DNA from: Atrina japonica
Lineage: Eukaryota > Mollusca > Bivalvia > Pterioida > Pinnidae
Direction of reading: 5' to 3'
NCBI GenBank assembly: GCA_030159075.1
Contig: BROG01000465.1
Coordinates: 248,001 to 312,000 of the forward strand
Length of the DNA stretch: 64,000 nucleotides
This document shows, one piece after another, positions 45,601 through 60,600 of this stretch. The notes below the pieces were generated by a model. That model was not told the DNA's origin. It worked only from the letters and a program-made list of their open reading frames with translations, and searched no databases. The position numbers and the translations under genes were made by a program. Each line of letters opens with the position of its first letter. The stretch's first letter is position 1.

Positions 45601-48600
45601 GAAAGGCACAGTACATAAAAAAGGAACCCTCACTGCATTAGCATCAGTCCATAGTACAGGCAAAAATTTGTAGCACTTCACCTAAAGCTGATGACATCTC
45701 AATACAAATGAAAACAATTAAACAACAAAATTTTTGTTTATAAAGCTTTATTTTTTTCATGTAACATTGCTGTCTAGACATAACACATCTCTTACGAAAT
45801 AATAGATATCCTTAGCTGTGCAATTATCATTCTTTATTTCACATATGTTTCAAGAAAATAAGTTCTGGAGCTAGCAATAAATGCAAATTAATGCATACTC
45901 TTATTTATTTGTTTACCGATTGTCAACTACTGCATCATTACATTCAGTGCTTTTTTTTTTCAGAAGTTAAATCATTGACTCCTATAGCCACAATTGGACT
46001 CACCCATTTCAAAGAAAGATAAAGTTCACTGTCAGAATTCAGGAGTGTATGATTTAAAATTGCAATTTGATAATCAAATACCCTGCAATATTAACTTGTT
46101 CACTCCCAAATTATGACAGTAGACCATACTATTTATTGATTTGGCCGAGTCTAAATGTGATCATAGGGTTGATGAGTTAATGTCTTTGAATAATAAAGGC
46201 AGTGTATAAAAAACATTTTGTAGAAACACTTCAATTGGCACACTTACAATATAAACAAAGATTTATAGACGCTGACTTTTAAAACAAATAATCATTAGGT
46301 ATTTGAATTTGTAAACAGCACCGTTTGTGAATTCATGCCAAAATTATTATTTCACAATTGGCATACAATAGATACACAGTAGGTGTTAATTGACCTTTCC
46401 ATTTATGCCAAAACAATTTTTAAATTTGATGACATCACAATACGGTACTCAACACCTCGGTCATACCTCAGACAAACATTGAAAATGCATTTTGATGTTA
46501 AAAGATTCCACTAACTTTCGCAAAAATGTGATGTGTCAATTGTATGCTTAATCTTGTATATGTAGATGATTCAAAAGATAAAAACAGTTGCTAGGCAATT
46601 ACAATGGCCACTTCATAATGGTGACCTGGTAATCTGTGAAAGTCTAGATTAATTTTCAGGTTCGAAAATTAGCAATATTCCGCTATCCTGAGACTAGTAA
46701 CTTCGGCAGCAGACTAGTCATGGATGTGCTTTAGCTAGTCCAATTGACTAGTACAAAATCTGTAGGAACATTAATAATACAGTATAAATATAAGCAATGA
46801 AAGTTTAGTGTACATACAATGAATGCTAGAATTATCTAATCAGCCCCTTAATTTTTTTAGCTCAGTTCAAACAAAGAAAATCTTTGTTGTTTTGACTCGT
46901 GAGAATATAAAACCACAAAAATAGATACTGTTTACTTGTTTAATTTCACACGAAGAAAATTTTGCAGTTTTCCGAATGGAACCTGTTCACGAGTATTAAA
47001 TTTAGCACAAGTTTGGTTACAAATTATCTTTCTGATATTTCATAAGTGTAAGATATTATATTCACAGGTATTTAATTTCGCGGAATTTTCTTTGACCGCG
47101 AATTAAATCCCCTCGAAATAAAACCAACTATACAATAACTTACTGTAACTACTAGTTCAGTAATTCTGGTACCATTTGGTAAATACATGCCAGTTTGGTA
47201 ATTCTTTGTACCAAGTTTGAGCTAGTGATTTTGTCATAGGACTAGTAAAATTTCTTTCCAACTAGTCCAACTGACTAGTGATATAGAAATGCCAAATTTG
47301 ACCCCTAATTTTAAAAAGAAATTTCTCCATACCCAGATTATCCTTTCCATGCAGATTTGTGATGACAAAATGATGATTCATTTCATAATGTACTGACTCT
47401 ACACATGTGACCTAATATTTGGATGGGAATTTCATCATGTTAATATTCAAATATTAGGCGTTTACCATTTATGTAAAGGTATTCAAACATTTGTTTCGGC
47501 TCTTACTTTTATTTCAGTCTATATACATATATAGCAGTAAGTTATATGTGATGTTTCATATGTTGAAGATTGATAGATATACATGTATAAACTCGCACAT
47601 TTCAGCAGGGTCAACAGAATCAGAAAAAACGGCACCTCCCCCACACTGGCGGCAGAAGTATGACTCCAGAAGCCCGCAGCTGGATAATGGAAAAAGTTAG
47701 CATATAAAGTATCAATATTAATCTGAAATTTCTCCACTGAGTGAAATTTTTCTATTAGTCAAAGTGTATATGTGGAAATTTTTGCTCCCACTAATTTTTC
47801 GCCCTTGGATGAGAGATTGAATCAAAAATGAAAGCAAAGTAGAAATGAAAGCAAAGTGTAAATATGTTCTCTGTCATAAAAAGGATGAAAATAATCAGGG
47901 CAAAAAAATTTCCATGTACATGTGTACTGTACATACATGTAAATTTACATTTCTGTAACATTGCTAAAAATTGATTGTGATCAAAGCATACACAAATAAT
48001 TAGATTAAATTGTTAAATAACTTGTTTTAAAATTCATATTATGTGAAAGTTAAGAAATGAAAAACTGTCAAAGCAAAATAGAAAAAAATATCCAAATCAT
48101 CTGTTTCACTTTCAAAATGTAAAGTTGTTGTTTTTAAAAGACCAACTTTGCTGTTTTAAAGGATGTCTTGGAAAGTCAAAACAGAAAGCTTCAGAATGAA
48201 ATATCATCATTACAATCTGCGAACAGTTCATTAAAAGAAAAATACAGCCGATCCACAGGTGAGTTGTTAAGTTACTGCTTCAAAGGTACAAAGTTGATAT
48301 ATTTTTTATACTTGCTCATTCCATCACTATGTGTGCATGACAGTAGAAAGGAAAATCATAAGGCTCTTTGCTGAGAATCAAATCACATTTCATTCATGAA
48401 TATTCAGGTCAATTTTATTTATCTTTTATTATGCATTTAAAATAAATTTGCTGTAGTGTTTTGCTATTTTTGTAATAAAAAACTTAGGGTATTGTTTTTC
48501 ACATTTTAATGTAGAAAATCTCTTGACAACTGCAATAAATGAAATGAAATTTTTTTTTCCAGCAAAAATTGCCAATTTAGAGGAATTATTATCAGAGACA

Positions 48601-51600
48601 AAGGAAGAACTTGAAACTGTGCAAACTAAAATGAGACAAGAAATATCAGCAATGCAATACAGAAACCAGTCTGAGCTATCAGGTGATGTGGCACAGCTGA
48701 CCACTAGAGTTGTCTCCCTTACTAAAGAAAATGAGGATCTTAAATCGGAGGTACGATATATTTTATTTTAAAATAGAATCTTACATGGGCATGTTGTGTG
48801 GATAAGGAAATTTCCACCCAATATGGTTGTTCCATCTGAGGGCTTGCTGAGATTTGGACTTTCAAATTCTTACTACAAGGGTTGAGATTTTCCTTTCCCT
48901 TCAATACACCCATGTTTTTACTATTTTTCCCCCCATGCTTCAAATACATGTTTAGTCATACAAATAAAATCTGATGCACCTTTTATTGTGGGTGTAGACA
49001 AGAGAAATTTTGACTTGGTGAAACGGTAGACATGCTTTTTCAAGGATGGGAGAATAATGTCATGAACATATAGCCTGGAGGCTCAGGGAAGGAAAATAAC
49101 AAAATCATTGGTCTAACAGGAACAAACCAAAGGAAACTAAAGCATGTTAAGTTAGGATGAGGTGTTATCATGTTCTCAAAACAAATTGTATCTTATGTTT
49201 GTTTGCAGGTTGCAAGCTTAGAGAAACAATTAGATTCTGCAGAGAAGGCAACCGATATGTCCAAGTTCAGTCTAGAGAAATCTAAAGCCATTGAGGCATT
49301 TAAAATGGAGAACGCAACACTCAAGGTTGGTATTATCATTCTTGTCAAAATATTTGTGGTTTTTTATGTAAATTGTAAGTACTCATCTTTCATGTTTTCA
49401 GAAAAAAAATATTTAATGAGGTCCAATCTTTAAGAGATAGAAAAGTTTAAGTGTAATGTGTATAAATGAAGTGTCTGAATGTACAGTATCATTTTTCTAA
49501 TAAATTAATCCGTGAACTCAACCATCATCTATTTATAAGTACATGTAGTACCCTTTTGGTGAACCCAAGGGGAAAAAGGTGGGGTTTGGCTTTAAGATTT
49601 AGCTGCATAGTCCATTTGTATACAATGTATTGAAATGGTTAAATGACAATTGATGTACTGTTTATTTTGCAAATGCTTAAAATAAACATAAATTTCACAG
49701 GAATCGAGTTTATACCTGAAATTCACATGAGAAATTTCATGTTAAATGTTGATTCATGTGAAATTCACATGAAATGGTTTACATGATTTTCAATAGAGGG
49801 TATGAAATGTTATACAAGATATTTTAGTTTATACCAGATTTATAAGTTTGGGATTAATTGTTTCCAACTTGGACACCATAATTTCTCACATAAAATTCAT
49901 GTGAAAAATTTCACTCAAAATTCACATGGAAATAATTCATTTGAAAAAAAAAAATGTGAAATATTCAAATTAAATTAACATGAATTTCATGTGAAATGAA
50001 CATGAAATGAGATTCATATGAAATTCTTGTGAACAAAATTTGACTGTATATACCATACTTTTCTCAAAATTGTATACCTTAGATACATCTTAACTATCTG
50101 AATGTTCAAACTCAGTATATATGAAAATTGCATATCTGAAATTCAAATGACAAAATTTTGCTGTCTAAAATCAAGAAGAATTTAGTCAGCTGAAATAGAC
50201 TAATATTTTGACTTTGTTTATAGGATGAAGTGAACAAGGTGAAGTCCTTACTCCAACAAAGTGAACAACACCTACATGAAGAGGAGAGCAGGAACAGGGA
50301 GCAGGGACAACAGATACTGAAACTGACGGAGATGAAAAATCTCCTTCAACAGCAAGTGGAGATGGCTGGAGGCACCACAGTGGCAGATAAACAGGTACAA
50401 TATAGTCGCTGTCATATCTTTCCAGAACAAACAAATGAAAATCTATATAGTGGAAATTATCTGGAGAGACCATCCCAACTCAATCAAATGTGGTATCTCA
50501 AGACAGGTGGCCCATTAAGCATTTGTTAAGAAAGGTTTTACCAAAAGGATTATTAAAACTGAGTGTTCCTCAGAATGTAGTCTCACAAGACAGGTGGCAC
50601 CTCAAGACAGGTTTCACTGTATTATGGCCATCTGTAGTAGTCCTAAAAGACCACCAGTGGTTTTCAGATCACCTCAACAAGTTTGAGGAACTTATGCTAT
50701 TACTACAGCATGGGTATCGGCATTTAGTTAACCCATTGACCCCTAAAGACACATTTGGACTGGTCTGTGTCGTTGATTTACAGAAGAGTCCATTTGTTTT
50801 TCAGGGGCTGATGAGTTAAGTAGATTGGTTGAGGTCTGGTTTACCTGCTTCAACTAAACTTGCATGACACATATGTCTTATGATTCTTAGCACATGCTGT
50901 TTGAGCTAATGGATTAGTCGTGGGCCTGCCACCATAAAACTTAGAATTACGTAAGTTTGGAATTTTTATGCAACTTTGGCTAATCCTGAAATCTGATTGG
51001 CTGAGCAGGCAAAGTTAAGAAGATTATCAGAATTGAGGAATTCTCAAATTTTATGGTGCCGGGTCTTGTATATTTTGCAAAAATTACCATTTTTTCATTT
51101 GTTGTTTTTTTTTTTTTTTAATATTGATAATATTTAAAATAATTTTAAGAAAACAAAACCTAAATGAATATGAAACAGTTTCATTCAGAATAGCATTCAG
51201 AGCTATTTAACATATATCATTCATCTGTTTTTCACAGCTGAAGTCTTTGGACAAACGTTTGAGAATCACAGAAGAACGACTGCACCAGGAAAGAGCGGAC
51301 AGAGCTAATAATTTGTCTGAAGTTGAGGACAAACTATTGACAGAGAATGCTCGGCTACAGGTTAGTTTGATGAGAATGTCCACTAGGATACAGTTAATTT
51401 AGATACAAACCTTGACCAGGACCAGGGACCAAAGTCACCAAATTTATCCAATACTCAAGCTTAATTTTTTTATTTTATCATTTTGACTTTATAGTCAACA
51501 TTTATCTAGTAAATATTAAAGGCATCTATACTGTCATTTTTATGGAAATAAATATATTACTTGATTAGACCTAAACTTTGATTAAAAAAACTTAAAATGA

Positions 51601-54600
51601 TATATTGCCCTAGAATATTTTTTACTTCTGCATTAATTGCCTGCGCCTACAATTGATATTCCTTCCATCCATGAAATAAAAACAATGTTAACTCACCTGT
51701 TGTTCACATTCGATTTCTTATCACAAATTTTGACATTTTTTCAACCTGGGATTTTTCAAGAACATTTTCTTTATATAAAGCATTGAAAATTTGAAACTTT
51801 TCCTGCAAGCAATGAATTTATTTTGACAGCTAGTATGCCTTTATATAAGTCCGGAACCAAATGTAACCACTTTGGTGCAACATTATCTTTATGAATTAAT
51901 GTTGCTAGGCACATATGTAAACATTCACGATCCCGTTAATCACATTCAACACAATTGTATAAACGAAGTGTTTTGTATAACTGAACTGGTAGGGTGGAGA
52001 ACTCTCGATATAGTAGAGTTTCTATTTTATTCAAATGAGTGACCCAATTTTTTTATGAAGGATGTATTTGTCTTACCATTTAGTGATATTTCCGTCATAC
52101 ACATTAAAGTGGTTAAGAGACCTCCTCAGTAATCTTGACTTTTTCACTTGGTCTTAATAGAGAGGTTGCACTGTACTAAGCATATGAGATGAGCGTCATA
52201 GATAAATGAAATATTCATGCTCAATATGAGACTTATACAATCTGTACTTTGTCTTCCATTTCCTGCAGGCAGTCGAGAAGGAACTGAACCGACAGCTACA
52301 GAGGGAAAAAGATAAAAATCGCAATCTAGACAACAAAATTCGAGATGTGAGAGAGGAGAATGAGAAATTACGATTGGCATTACCATTTGACGAATCCTCA
52401 CTTACGACTCAGAAGGCATACGATATACCATACAGTGTTCACACTTCACAAAGACTTGATTCTGTGAAGGTTTGTAGGAACTATCATAACTATAATTCGC
52501 CACACCAGTTCATACTTTTTCATCCATCTCCAACTTTTCGGGAGTTAAAGTTAAATTGCAATGGCAGATTCAAACTAATATTGGCAGGTTCATTCTAATG
52601 TTATGCATGCATTTGTTCTGTATGTTCCAATAACCACCAGATGATCTCTTTCAGATGTACATGAAATAAGATATTGCATAAAATCTGCTTGAAAAATTTC
52701 TGTCGGTGACAGCACATATTTCTTCAATATGATCTTATTCCTGTTATTCCAGCTGTATACAGTATAATGTGTCTATTCCGGACCTTGAGGATTCCGGATT
52801 CTTATTTAATCTGGTGTTGTTAGCCCCGGTCCCAAATTATTTCCAATATGTTCAATGTAAAAATGTATTCCGTATCTTGTCTATTCCAAGTTCTGGCCTA
52901 AATGTAGGCCCCTATGTCCCCAAATGATTAAATAAGGGGTAATAATTACACTCTGTTATCCAGACAAGTAGATAATTGTTGTACGATAATAGGTGCACAT
53001 TCGATTCGTACTTTACTAATAAGTGACAAGTACAAAACCAACAAACTGTAAGAGGTATCTAACATCTGTATTTAAGCATGTTTGGTGCAAATTAAAGGTT
53101 TTTCCTACACAATGAAATGTGAAACATCATTTCTATTTATTTTGTAAATGTCATGAAGTGTATGATCTATCCTCCTGTATTCCGGATCTTGCATAATCCA
53201 GCTTATTCTCGGGACCTATGGTCGGCAGGAATAGACAGATTATACTGTATATGCATTATAATTTTTATCCTTGAAAGATCACTTAAACCCTGTCACCTCC
53301 AAGTATCTATATAGTATACTCTTCTCTGTTGTATTGGACCAGTCCATTCTTGTCTCACGGGCCTAAAAGGTTAATGTTTAATTTGCCAGTTGTTTTCACT
53401 TCTGCAAATATTGATCACTTTACACTGCATGTATATTTCACTTTTTGGTGCATGTTATTCTAGACACCAGATTTTAAATATGTCATGTCGCAAGTGGAAC
53501 AGCAATCCGGCATGTCCCAGGAAAAAGAGGTCATCTGTCACCTGTATAGCACACGGGAAACAACGTACCATCAGCTTCGGCAGCTGGAGTTTATTCTTCA
53601 AGATTTAAACCTTAGAGATAACAATATCACCGAGGGTCTTAAGGTAAATCGTAACAATGTCACTGAGGGTCTCAAGGTAAATCTTTGCAAAGGCAGTATA
53701 AAGCAGGCTCTTCGATATATGTAAATGTATTGCTGTTAACTTGAAAATTTTTGCCCTGGTTATTTTTCGCACTTTAAGGGCAGAAATATATTTACTCTGT
53801 CTTAAATTCCACCTTAAGACCATGAAGGGCATATTTGTCCATGCTACAATTATTTAGCTTTAAAATTGCCCTTCCATTTAGAATTTGCCCTCTCATCTAA
53901 GGGCAGAAAAGTTGAAAATTAAACAGAAGCGAATTTGTCCAGGTATACACAAGTAAAGTGACCGATGGTCTAAAATCACCCTTGGAATATTTTAATTTTG
54001 AAGCATCCGTGCTACATATACTAATGAACCACTGTTAAACATGTTAAAAGTAGACAACATTATGAAGACCCTATAATGTCATTAAACTGTAATGTGACAG
54101 AGAATCGTAATGGTAAGATCCCTGTGGCGACATTGTAATTGGCAAGACTATTTTGGATAGGTGAAGGGTTTGCATGTAAATGTTATCATATTTCTATCAC
54201 TAGAGTTTTTGTGTTTGCAAAATGATCAAAGATAATTGAAGTATTAGCCATCTTGTTTTTGCTGTTGTGCATGCATTTTGCTACTGTGAGTCAAATATTT
54301 GTTTGTTTGAAATATTTATATTTAAGTGCATTTATTTTATTTTGTTTGTATGGTTTAACTGGTTTATTTTTTGTCCTGTGTTGTATATACAGTGGAATCT
54401 CATTATGCGTTTTCGAAATTGGATGAATTGAAATTCTGGACCCAGTTGCACAACAGGTCGTTAAATTTAACGTGACGTTAACCAATGTTAAACCAATGGG
54501 CTAACTGTACGTTAAATTTAATGATGCATTGTGCATCCGGGTCCTGGTTACATCAAAAGTTTAACAGCTGGTCCCATTTTCTATGGACATGAAAGATGTT

Positions 54601-57600
54601 CATTCAGATTTCAATTATCTCAAATTTGGGATATCTCTTAAGCAGTAGTGGTGATCCCATGTTTTTTTTTTAAATAATGAGATTCCACTGTACTTAAATT
54701 TGGGGACAAATAACTTATTTTTCTACTGGAAATAGCCTTTATATGGATGTAAATTTAATCTTAAAGATCACTGGATAAAAAGTGACTCGGGTGACATGGC
54801 ATCTCGTATTTCATGCAAGCTATCTACATAATGCATCTGTATCTTGTGACAACTTTTCTCACAAACTGCATGTTTACCTCATTAAAGGATAAACTGTGGT
54901 ATAATATACCCTGATATACCATATAACTCAGGTACAATAAGTACACATGTAGTGTTGTTATATACCTTAAATCTAAAGTTACAACAAATGGAGCTGTAAT
55001 ATACCCTGATATACCATATACATAAAGGTACAACAGATAGGGCTGTAATATACCCTGACATACCATATATCTAAAGGTACAACAGATAGAGTTGTAATAT
55101 ACCCTGATATACCATATACATAAAGGTACAACAAATAGAGTTGTAATATACCCTGATATACCATATATCTAAAGGTACAACAGATAGAGCTGTAATATAC
55201 ACTGATATACCATATACCTAAAGGTACAACAGATAGAACTGTAATATACCCTGATTTACCATATATCTAAAGGTACAACAGATAAGGCTGTAATATACCC
55301 CGATATACCATATATCTAAAGGTACAACAGATAGACCTGTAGTATACCCTGATATACCATATAAATGTTATCAATTGTGATTTCATGTGTTTGTGTGAAA
55401 ACATCATTGCTTTCTCACATAAAGATATGATGTCACAATCGATACCTGCTGGCATGGGAGATAACTCTGACTAACGAAAAGACAGAATACCATATACATG
55501 ATGTACCTAAAGGTACAACATACCATGCAATATACATGATGTACCTAAAGGTACAACATGTATAGCATATAAATTTGTACCTGAGGTACAACAGTTAAAG
55601 GATTAACTGTGGTATAATATACCCTGATATACCATATAACTCAGGTATAATAAATACACATGTAGTGTTGTTATATACCATAAATCTAAAGGTACAACAA
55701 ATAGAGTTGTATTATAACCTGATATACCATATATCTAAAGGTACAACAGATACAGCTGTAATATACCCTGATATACTACATACCTAAAGGTACAGCAGAT
55801 AGAACTGTGATATACCCTGATATACCAAAAACCTAAAGGTACAGCAGATAGAACTGTGATATACCCTGATATACCAAAAACCTAAAGGTACAACAGATAG
55901 AACTGTGATATACCCTGATATACCATATATCTAAAGGTACAACAGATAGAACTGTGATATACCCTGATATACCATATATCTAAAGGTACAGCAGATAGAG
56001 CTGTAATATACCCTGATATACCATATATCTAAGGGTACAACAGATAAAGATGTAATATACCCTAATATACCATATATTTAAAGGTACAACAGATAAAACT
56101 GTTATATACCCTTATATACCAAAAACCTAAAGGTACAACAGATAGAGCTGTAATATACCCTGATATACCATAAATCTAAAGGTACAACAGATACAGCTAT
56201 GATATACCCTGATATACAATATATCTAAAGGTACAACGGATAGAACTGTAATATACCCTGATTTACCATATATCTAAAGGTACAACAGATAGAGCTGTAG
56301 TATACCCTGATATACCCTATATCTAAAGGTACAACAGATAGAACTGTAATATACCCTGATATACCATATATCTAAAGGTACAACAGATAGAGCTGTAATA
56401 TACCCTGATATACCATATATCTACAGGTACAACAGATAGAACTGTTATATACCCTTATTTACCAAAAACCTAAAGGTACAGCAGATAGAACTGTGATATA
56501 CCCTGATATACCAAAAACCTAAAGGTACAACAGATAGAACTGTAATATACCCTGATATACCATATATCTAAAGGTACAACAGATACAGCTATGATATACC
56601 CTGATATACCATATAAGATAGAGCTGTAGTATACCCTGATATACCCTATATCTAAAGGTACAACAGATAGAACTATAATATACCCTGATATACCATATAT
56701 CTACAGGTACAACAGATAGAGCTGTAGTATACCCTGATTTACCATATACATAAAAGTACAACAAATAGAGCTGTAATATACCCTGATTTACCATATATCT
56801 AAAGGTACAACAGATAGGCTGTAATATACCCCGATATACCATATACATAAAGGTACAACAGATAGAGCTGTAGTATACCCTGATATACCATATAAATGTT
56901 ATCAATTGTGATTTCATGTGTTTGTGTGAAAACAACATTGCTTTCTCACATAAAGATATGACGTCACAATTGATACCTGCTGGCATGGGAGATAACTCTG
57001 ACTAAAGAAAAGACAGAATACCATATACATGATGTACCTAAAGGTACAACATACCATGCCATATACATGATGTACCTAAAGGTACAACAGATATAGCATA
57101 TAAATTTGTACCTGAGGTACAACAGTTACTTTTGTAATATACCCTGATATACCATATTCCTAAGATACAGTAGCTAGTGTTTTATGATACAAAAATGTAC
57201 CCTGATATACCGCCATAAACCTAAGGTACAGCAGGTTTACAACAGGTGTTGATGAGATAGACCCTGATATATAAATGATTGTACTTATACTTTAACACAT
57301 TTTAAAACTTTATAAATTGCAAAATCTTATAATTTTGCGTTTTGTGTACAGAATCTCAGAGACGTTAAGGGCCAGTATGAGGCCAAGTTGAGGCAGGCAG
57401 AAGAACAATTAGAGGATGCTAAAGCTGAAAAATCAACATATGAATCTACTTACAAAGAGTGAGTTTCAATATCTGACAAAAAAGAAAATAATAAATAATT
57501 GGATCATTGAGATTTTTTTATCAAGTTTGAAGGTTAAATTATTTTTTTATTTATCTGAAAATAATAAATAATTGGATCATTGAGATTTTTTTATCAAATT

Positions 57601-60600
57601 TGAAGGTTAAATTATTTTTTTATTTATCTATTTGCAAAATTTATATTCCTGTCAAATCAATTATCACTCCTCAAATTTTAACCTAAACTTAAGATCCCTT
57701 TATCAACCCTTACTGAACTCAAGTTTTGACACATATCTGCACATTTGACAGTTTATATTGTTTATGAATACTTAAACGTGCTTCATTTACAAAGAAAAAA
57801 CCACTGGCGATGATCTAATGTTAGAGTGTTACACTCGCAAGCAGAAAATCACAGGTTTGATTCAAGGACCAAATATTTAAAAATGGTAGTGACTGCATGT
57901 TCCTCGGCATACAAACTGAAAGTCACAAGTCTTTGGGATAAGACTGAAAACCAAGGTCCCGTGTCGTGGAAGTTGTGGCACATAAAAGAACCCTCATGGC
58001 ATTGGTGTCAGTCCATAGCATAGGTCAAAATTTGTAGAACTTCACCTATAGCTAGTGACATCTCAATATAAGTGAACAGTTCATGATGGGATGTAAAATA
58101 ACAAACAAACGACACAAAGATGCATTGTGACACTTACAACATTAACCTAGGTCTTCACACTGCCCCCAGGTAGTCATAAAGACCTGACCTGATTTGGACG
58201 TAAGTCATAGGTCCTAAGTCTTTGTAAACCGGTTGCAAATCGTAAGTGTGGTCCTACAACCAAATCAAAAATCTTCGGACGTTTTCTTAAAATTGGCCCA
58301 ATCTTAGGACTTTTTTGTAAAATGCCCCCCCCCCCCCCCAACCTTATTTTCAAGACAAATATTCTGAACATTGAGCAGCTGTGTATGGTAACTCTCAGAT
58401 TTTTACACTTCCTCATACTGTAGTTACTATATATTGTTACAGACAATTGTCAGTGCTGGTAAAAGAAAGACATGATGCTTTTGCAAGATTGAAAACATCT
58501 GAAGACCTACTGGAGGCCACTCGGGCAGAAAATGAAATACTGAAGAAAAATGCTGTATTAGGTGTTGCTGGAATCAACACTCAAGCCAGCAGTGGACAAG
58601 GAGGTTTGTGTTCGTTTTTCACTTTGAAATAACAAGTTGAATGCATATTTATATATGAATACAGTGGAACCTGACTTTAGAGACCACTAAATCAAGAACA
58701 ACCACCACCTGTAATTTGACTCCACATTTTGAAAACCACTTGGTGAAATAATCATTTAAAATAAAACCTCTTTTGAGAGACCACCTATCTTGAGAGACCA
58801 CATTTCAGTGGCAGATGTGTGTGGTCTCACAAGGCAGGTTCCACTTTATACAGCGATTTACTTAAAACCCAGAAGATACACAACATCTTCAGTTTTTGTA
58901 AAATTCCAGTCTACCTTTTATAAGGCCACAATAGGCAATATTTAGATAATTCACTGGTTCATGTTTGAATGCCATGAAACATTTCTAGTACATTTTTTTT
59001 TTTGTATATTGTTATAATTAGTTACATATGTTACATATAACATGAGTTGTTTATATAAACTTACATATTGGTTTTTCATTTATAATTATTGTGTAATGAC
59101 GAAAGTTTAAAATATACAGTAAAACCTCTTTATAATGCCACCTCCCGTTTCATTTGCCACCCTGCTTTACACCACAATTTTTGAAAGTCCACTTTTCCAA
59201 TTTCCCTATAATTTCATTTAAGGTTTCTTTCAACCTATTGCCAAACCCCTATATAATGCCAATTCTGGGCTGAACAAATGGTGGCAGTATAACTGTAGAT
59301 GTAAATTCAACAAACCAATTTAACCTTTGAACTTATTATTCTAGGTCAGCTGGATGCTCTAACCATAAAAGTTAAAGACCTTGAGAATCAGATACAGCAG
59401 CTGACTCGGGCAAATAAGTTACTGGAGGGCGAAGTGTCTTCATTGAATATCCAACTGTCTGCCAAGAACAAGGCTTTGGAAGACGCCCACAGCGAAGTGG
59501 ACAAGGCCAATATCAGACTGGACAACAGTGAGGCACTGGACAGGAAACAACAGAAAATTGACAAACTAATGTCAGAGGTAAAGTTGATGTGTAGCTTTAG
59601 ATTTTCTTGATTTTGATTGGCTCTCCTTTCATGTTTACCATTTTAACGTAAATAGAAAGCAAGTGATGACATTCAGAAATTGTCCATGTAGATGATAATT
59701 AAATGGTCTTTTACTGTAAAGACACAGATATTTTTCTGCAACTGGATGTTTTGTATATTTATGGCATCTGATTGTGAATAATGATAAAAAATAGTGTCCA
59801 TTTGAAGAAAAATTCAGAAATATTAAAAATATATTGGTATTTCAAGACAAGACACTGTTCTGATTTGGCTTGTGAGAATTATTTGGTATTCAATACATTG
59901 TGCGTTATTTGTATTCATTTGTACAACATGTCTTCTTCCACTTTCCATGTAAATAGGTCAACAGTTTGAAGTCAGAAATACAGTTTATAGCAGAGAAAAA
60001 CAACAGCCTAAACTCGGACAGAAAAAGACTGGAATATGAACTAGAATCGACGCAGAGAGATTTGAACCATTCCAAAATGAAACAAAAAGAATCTAAAGCG
60101 GGAGAAGCTGCTGACCACAAGGTTTGTACTTGAAGGATAGATAACATTTTCCCTCATCTTTCACAGATTTCCGTTTTTTTTTGGGGGGGGGTAATGTTTC
60201 CTTGTTCCCCTAGGGTATATAATATGTAGCTTTTATCTATTTTACAACAACCAAGTTTGACCTCTTGTATTAATGTCTCTTGATGGTTCTTATGTTGGTG
60301 CGAGGGGGTTCTTATTGTGGGAGGAAACCATAGTACCCAGAGAAAACCCACGTGTCCAAGCCTGCAACCACAAATCCACCTCACTTATTTCCCCGTCCAG
60401 TTTGCATTGGTGATAAGCAGGTGTGCTAGCCACTGTGCTACTTGCATACCCTGCTTGGCTGAGCAATCCCAAGTCAAATTATGTCTTAAGTTTTGAGCTA
60501 GTAGATCATGGTATAATTCCTGTTCAACGCATCTGAGACTAAGGCCTAGAGTAATTCATTCATATCTGTAGTTGGGTTGCAGCCTATTTGATAACATATA

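Noticed and set aside
54824..56986. Tyr/Ile/Cys-rich proteins on the - strand
   Set aside because: They are translations of the 49-bp minisatellite; the periodicity is in the DNA.
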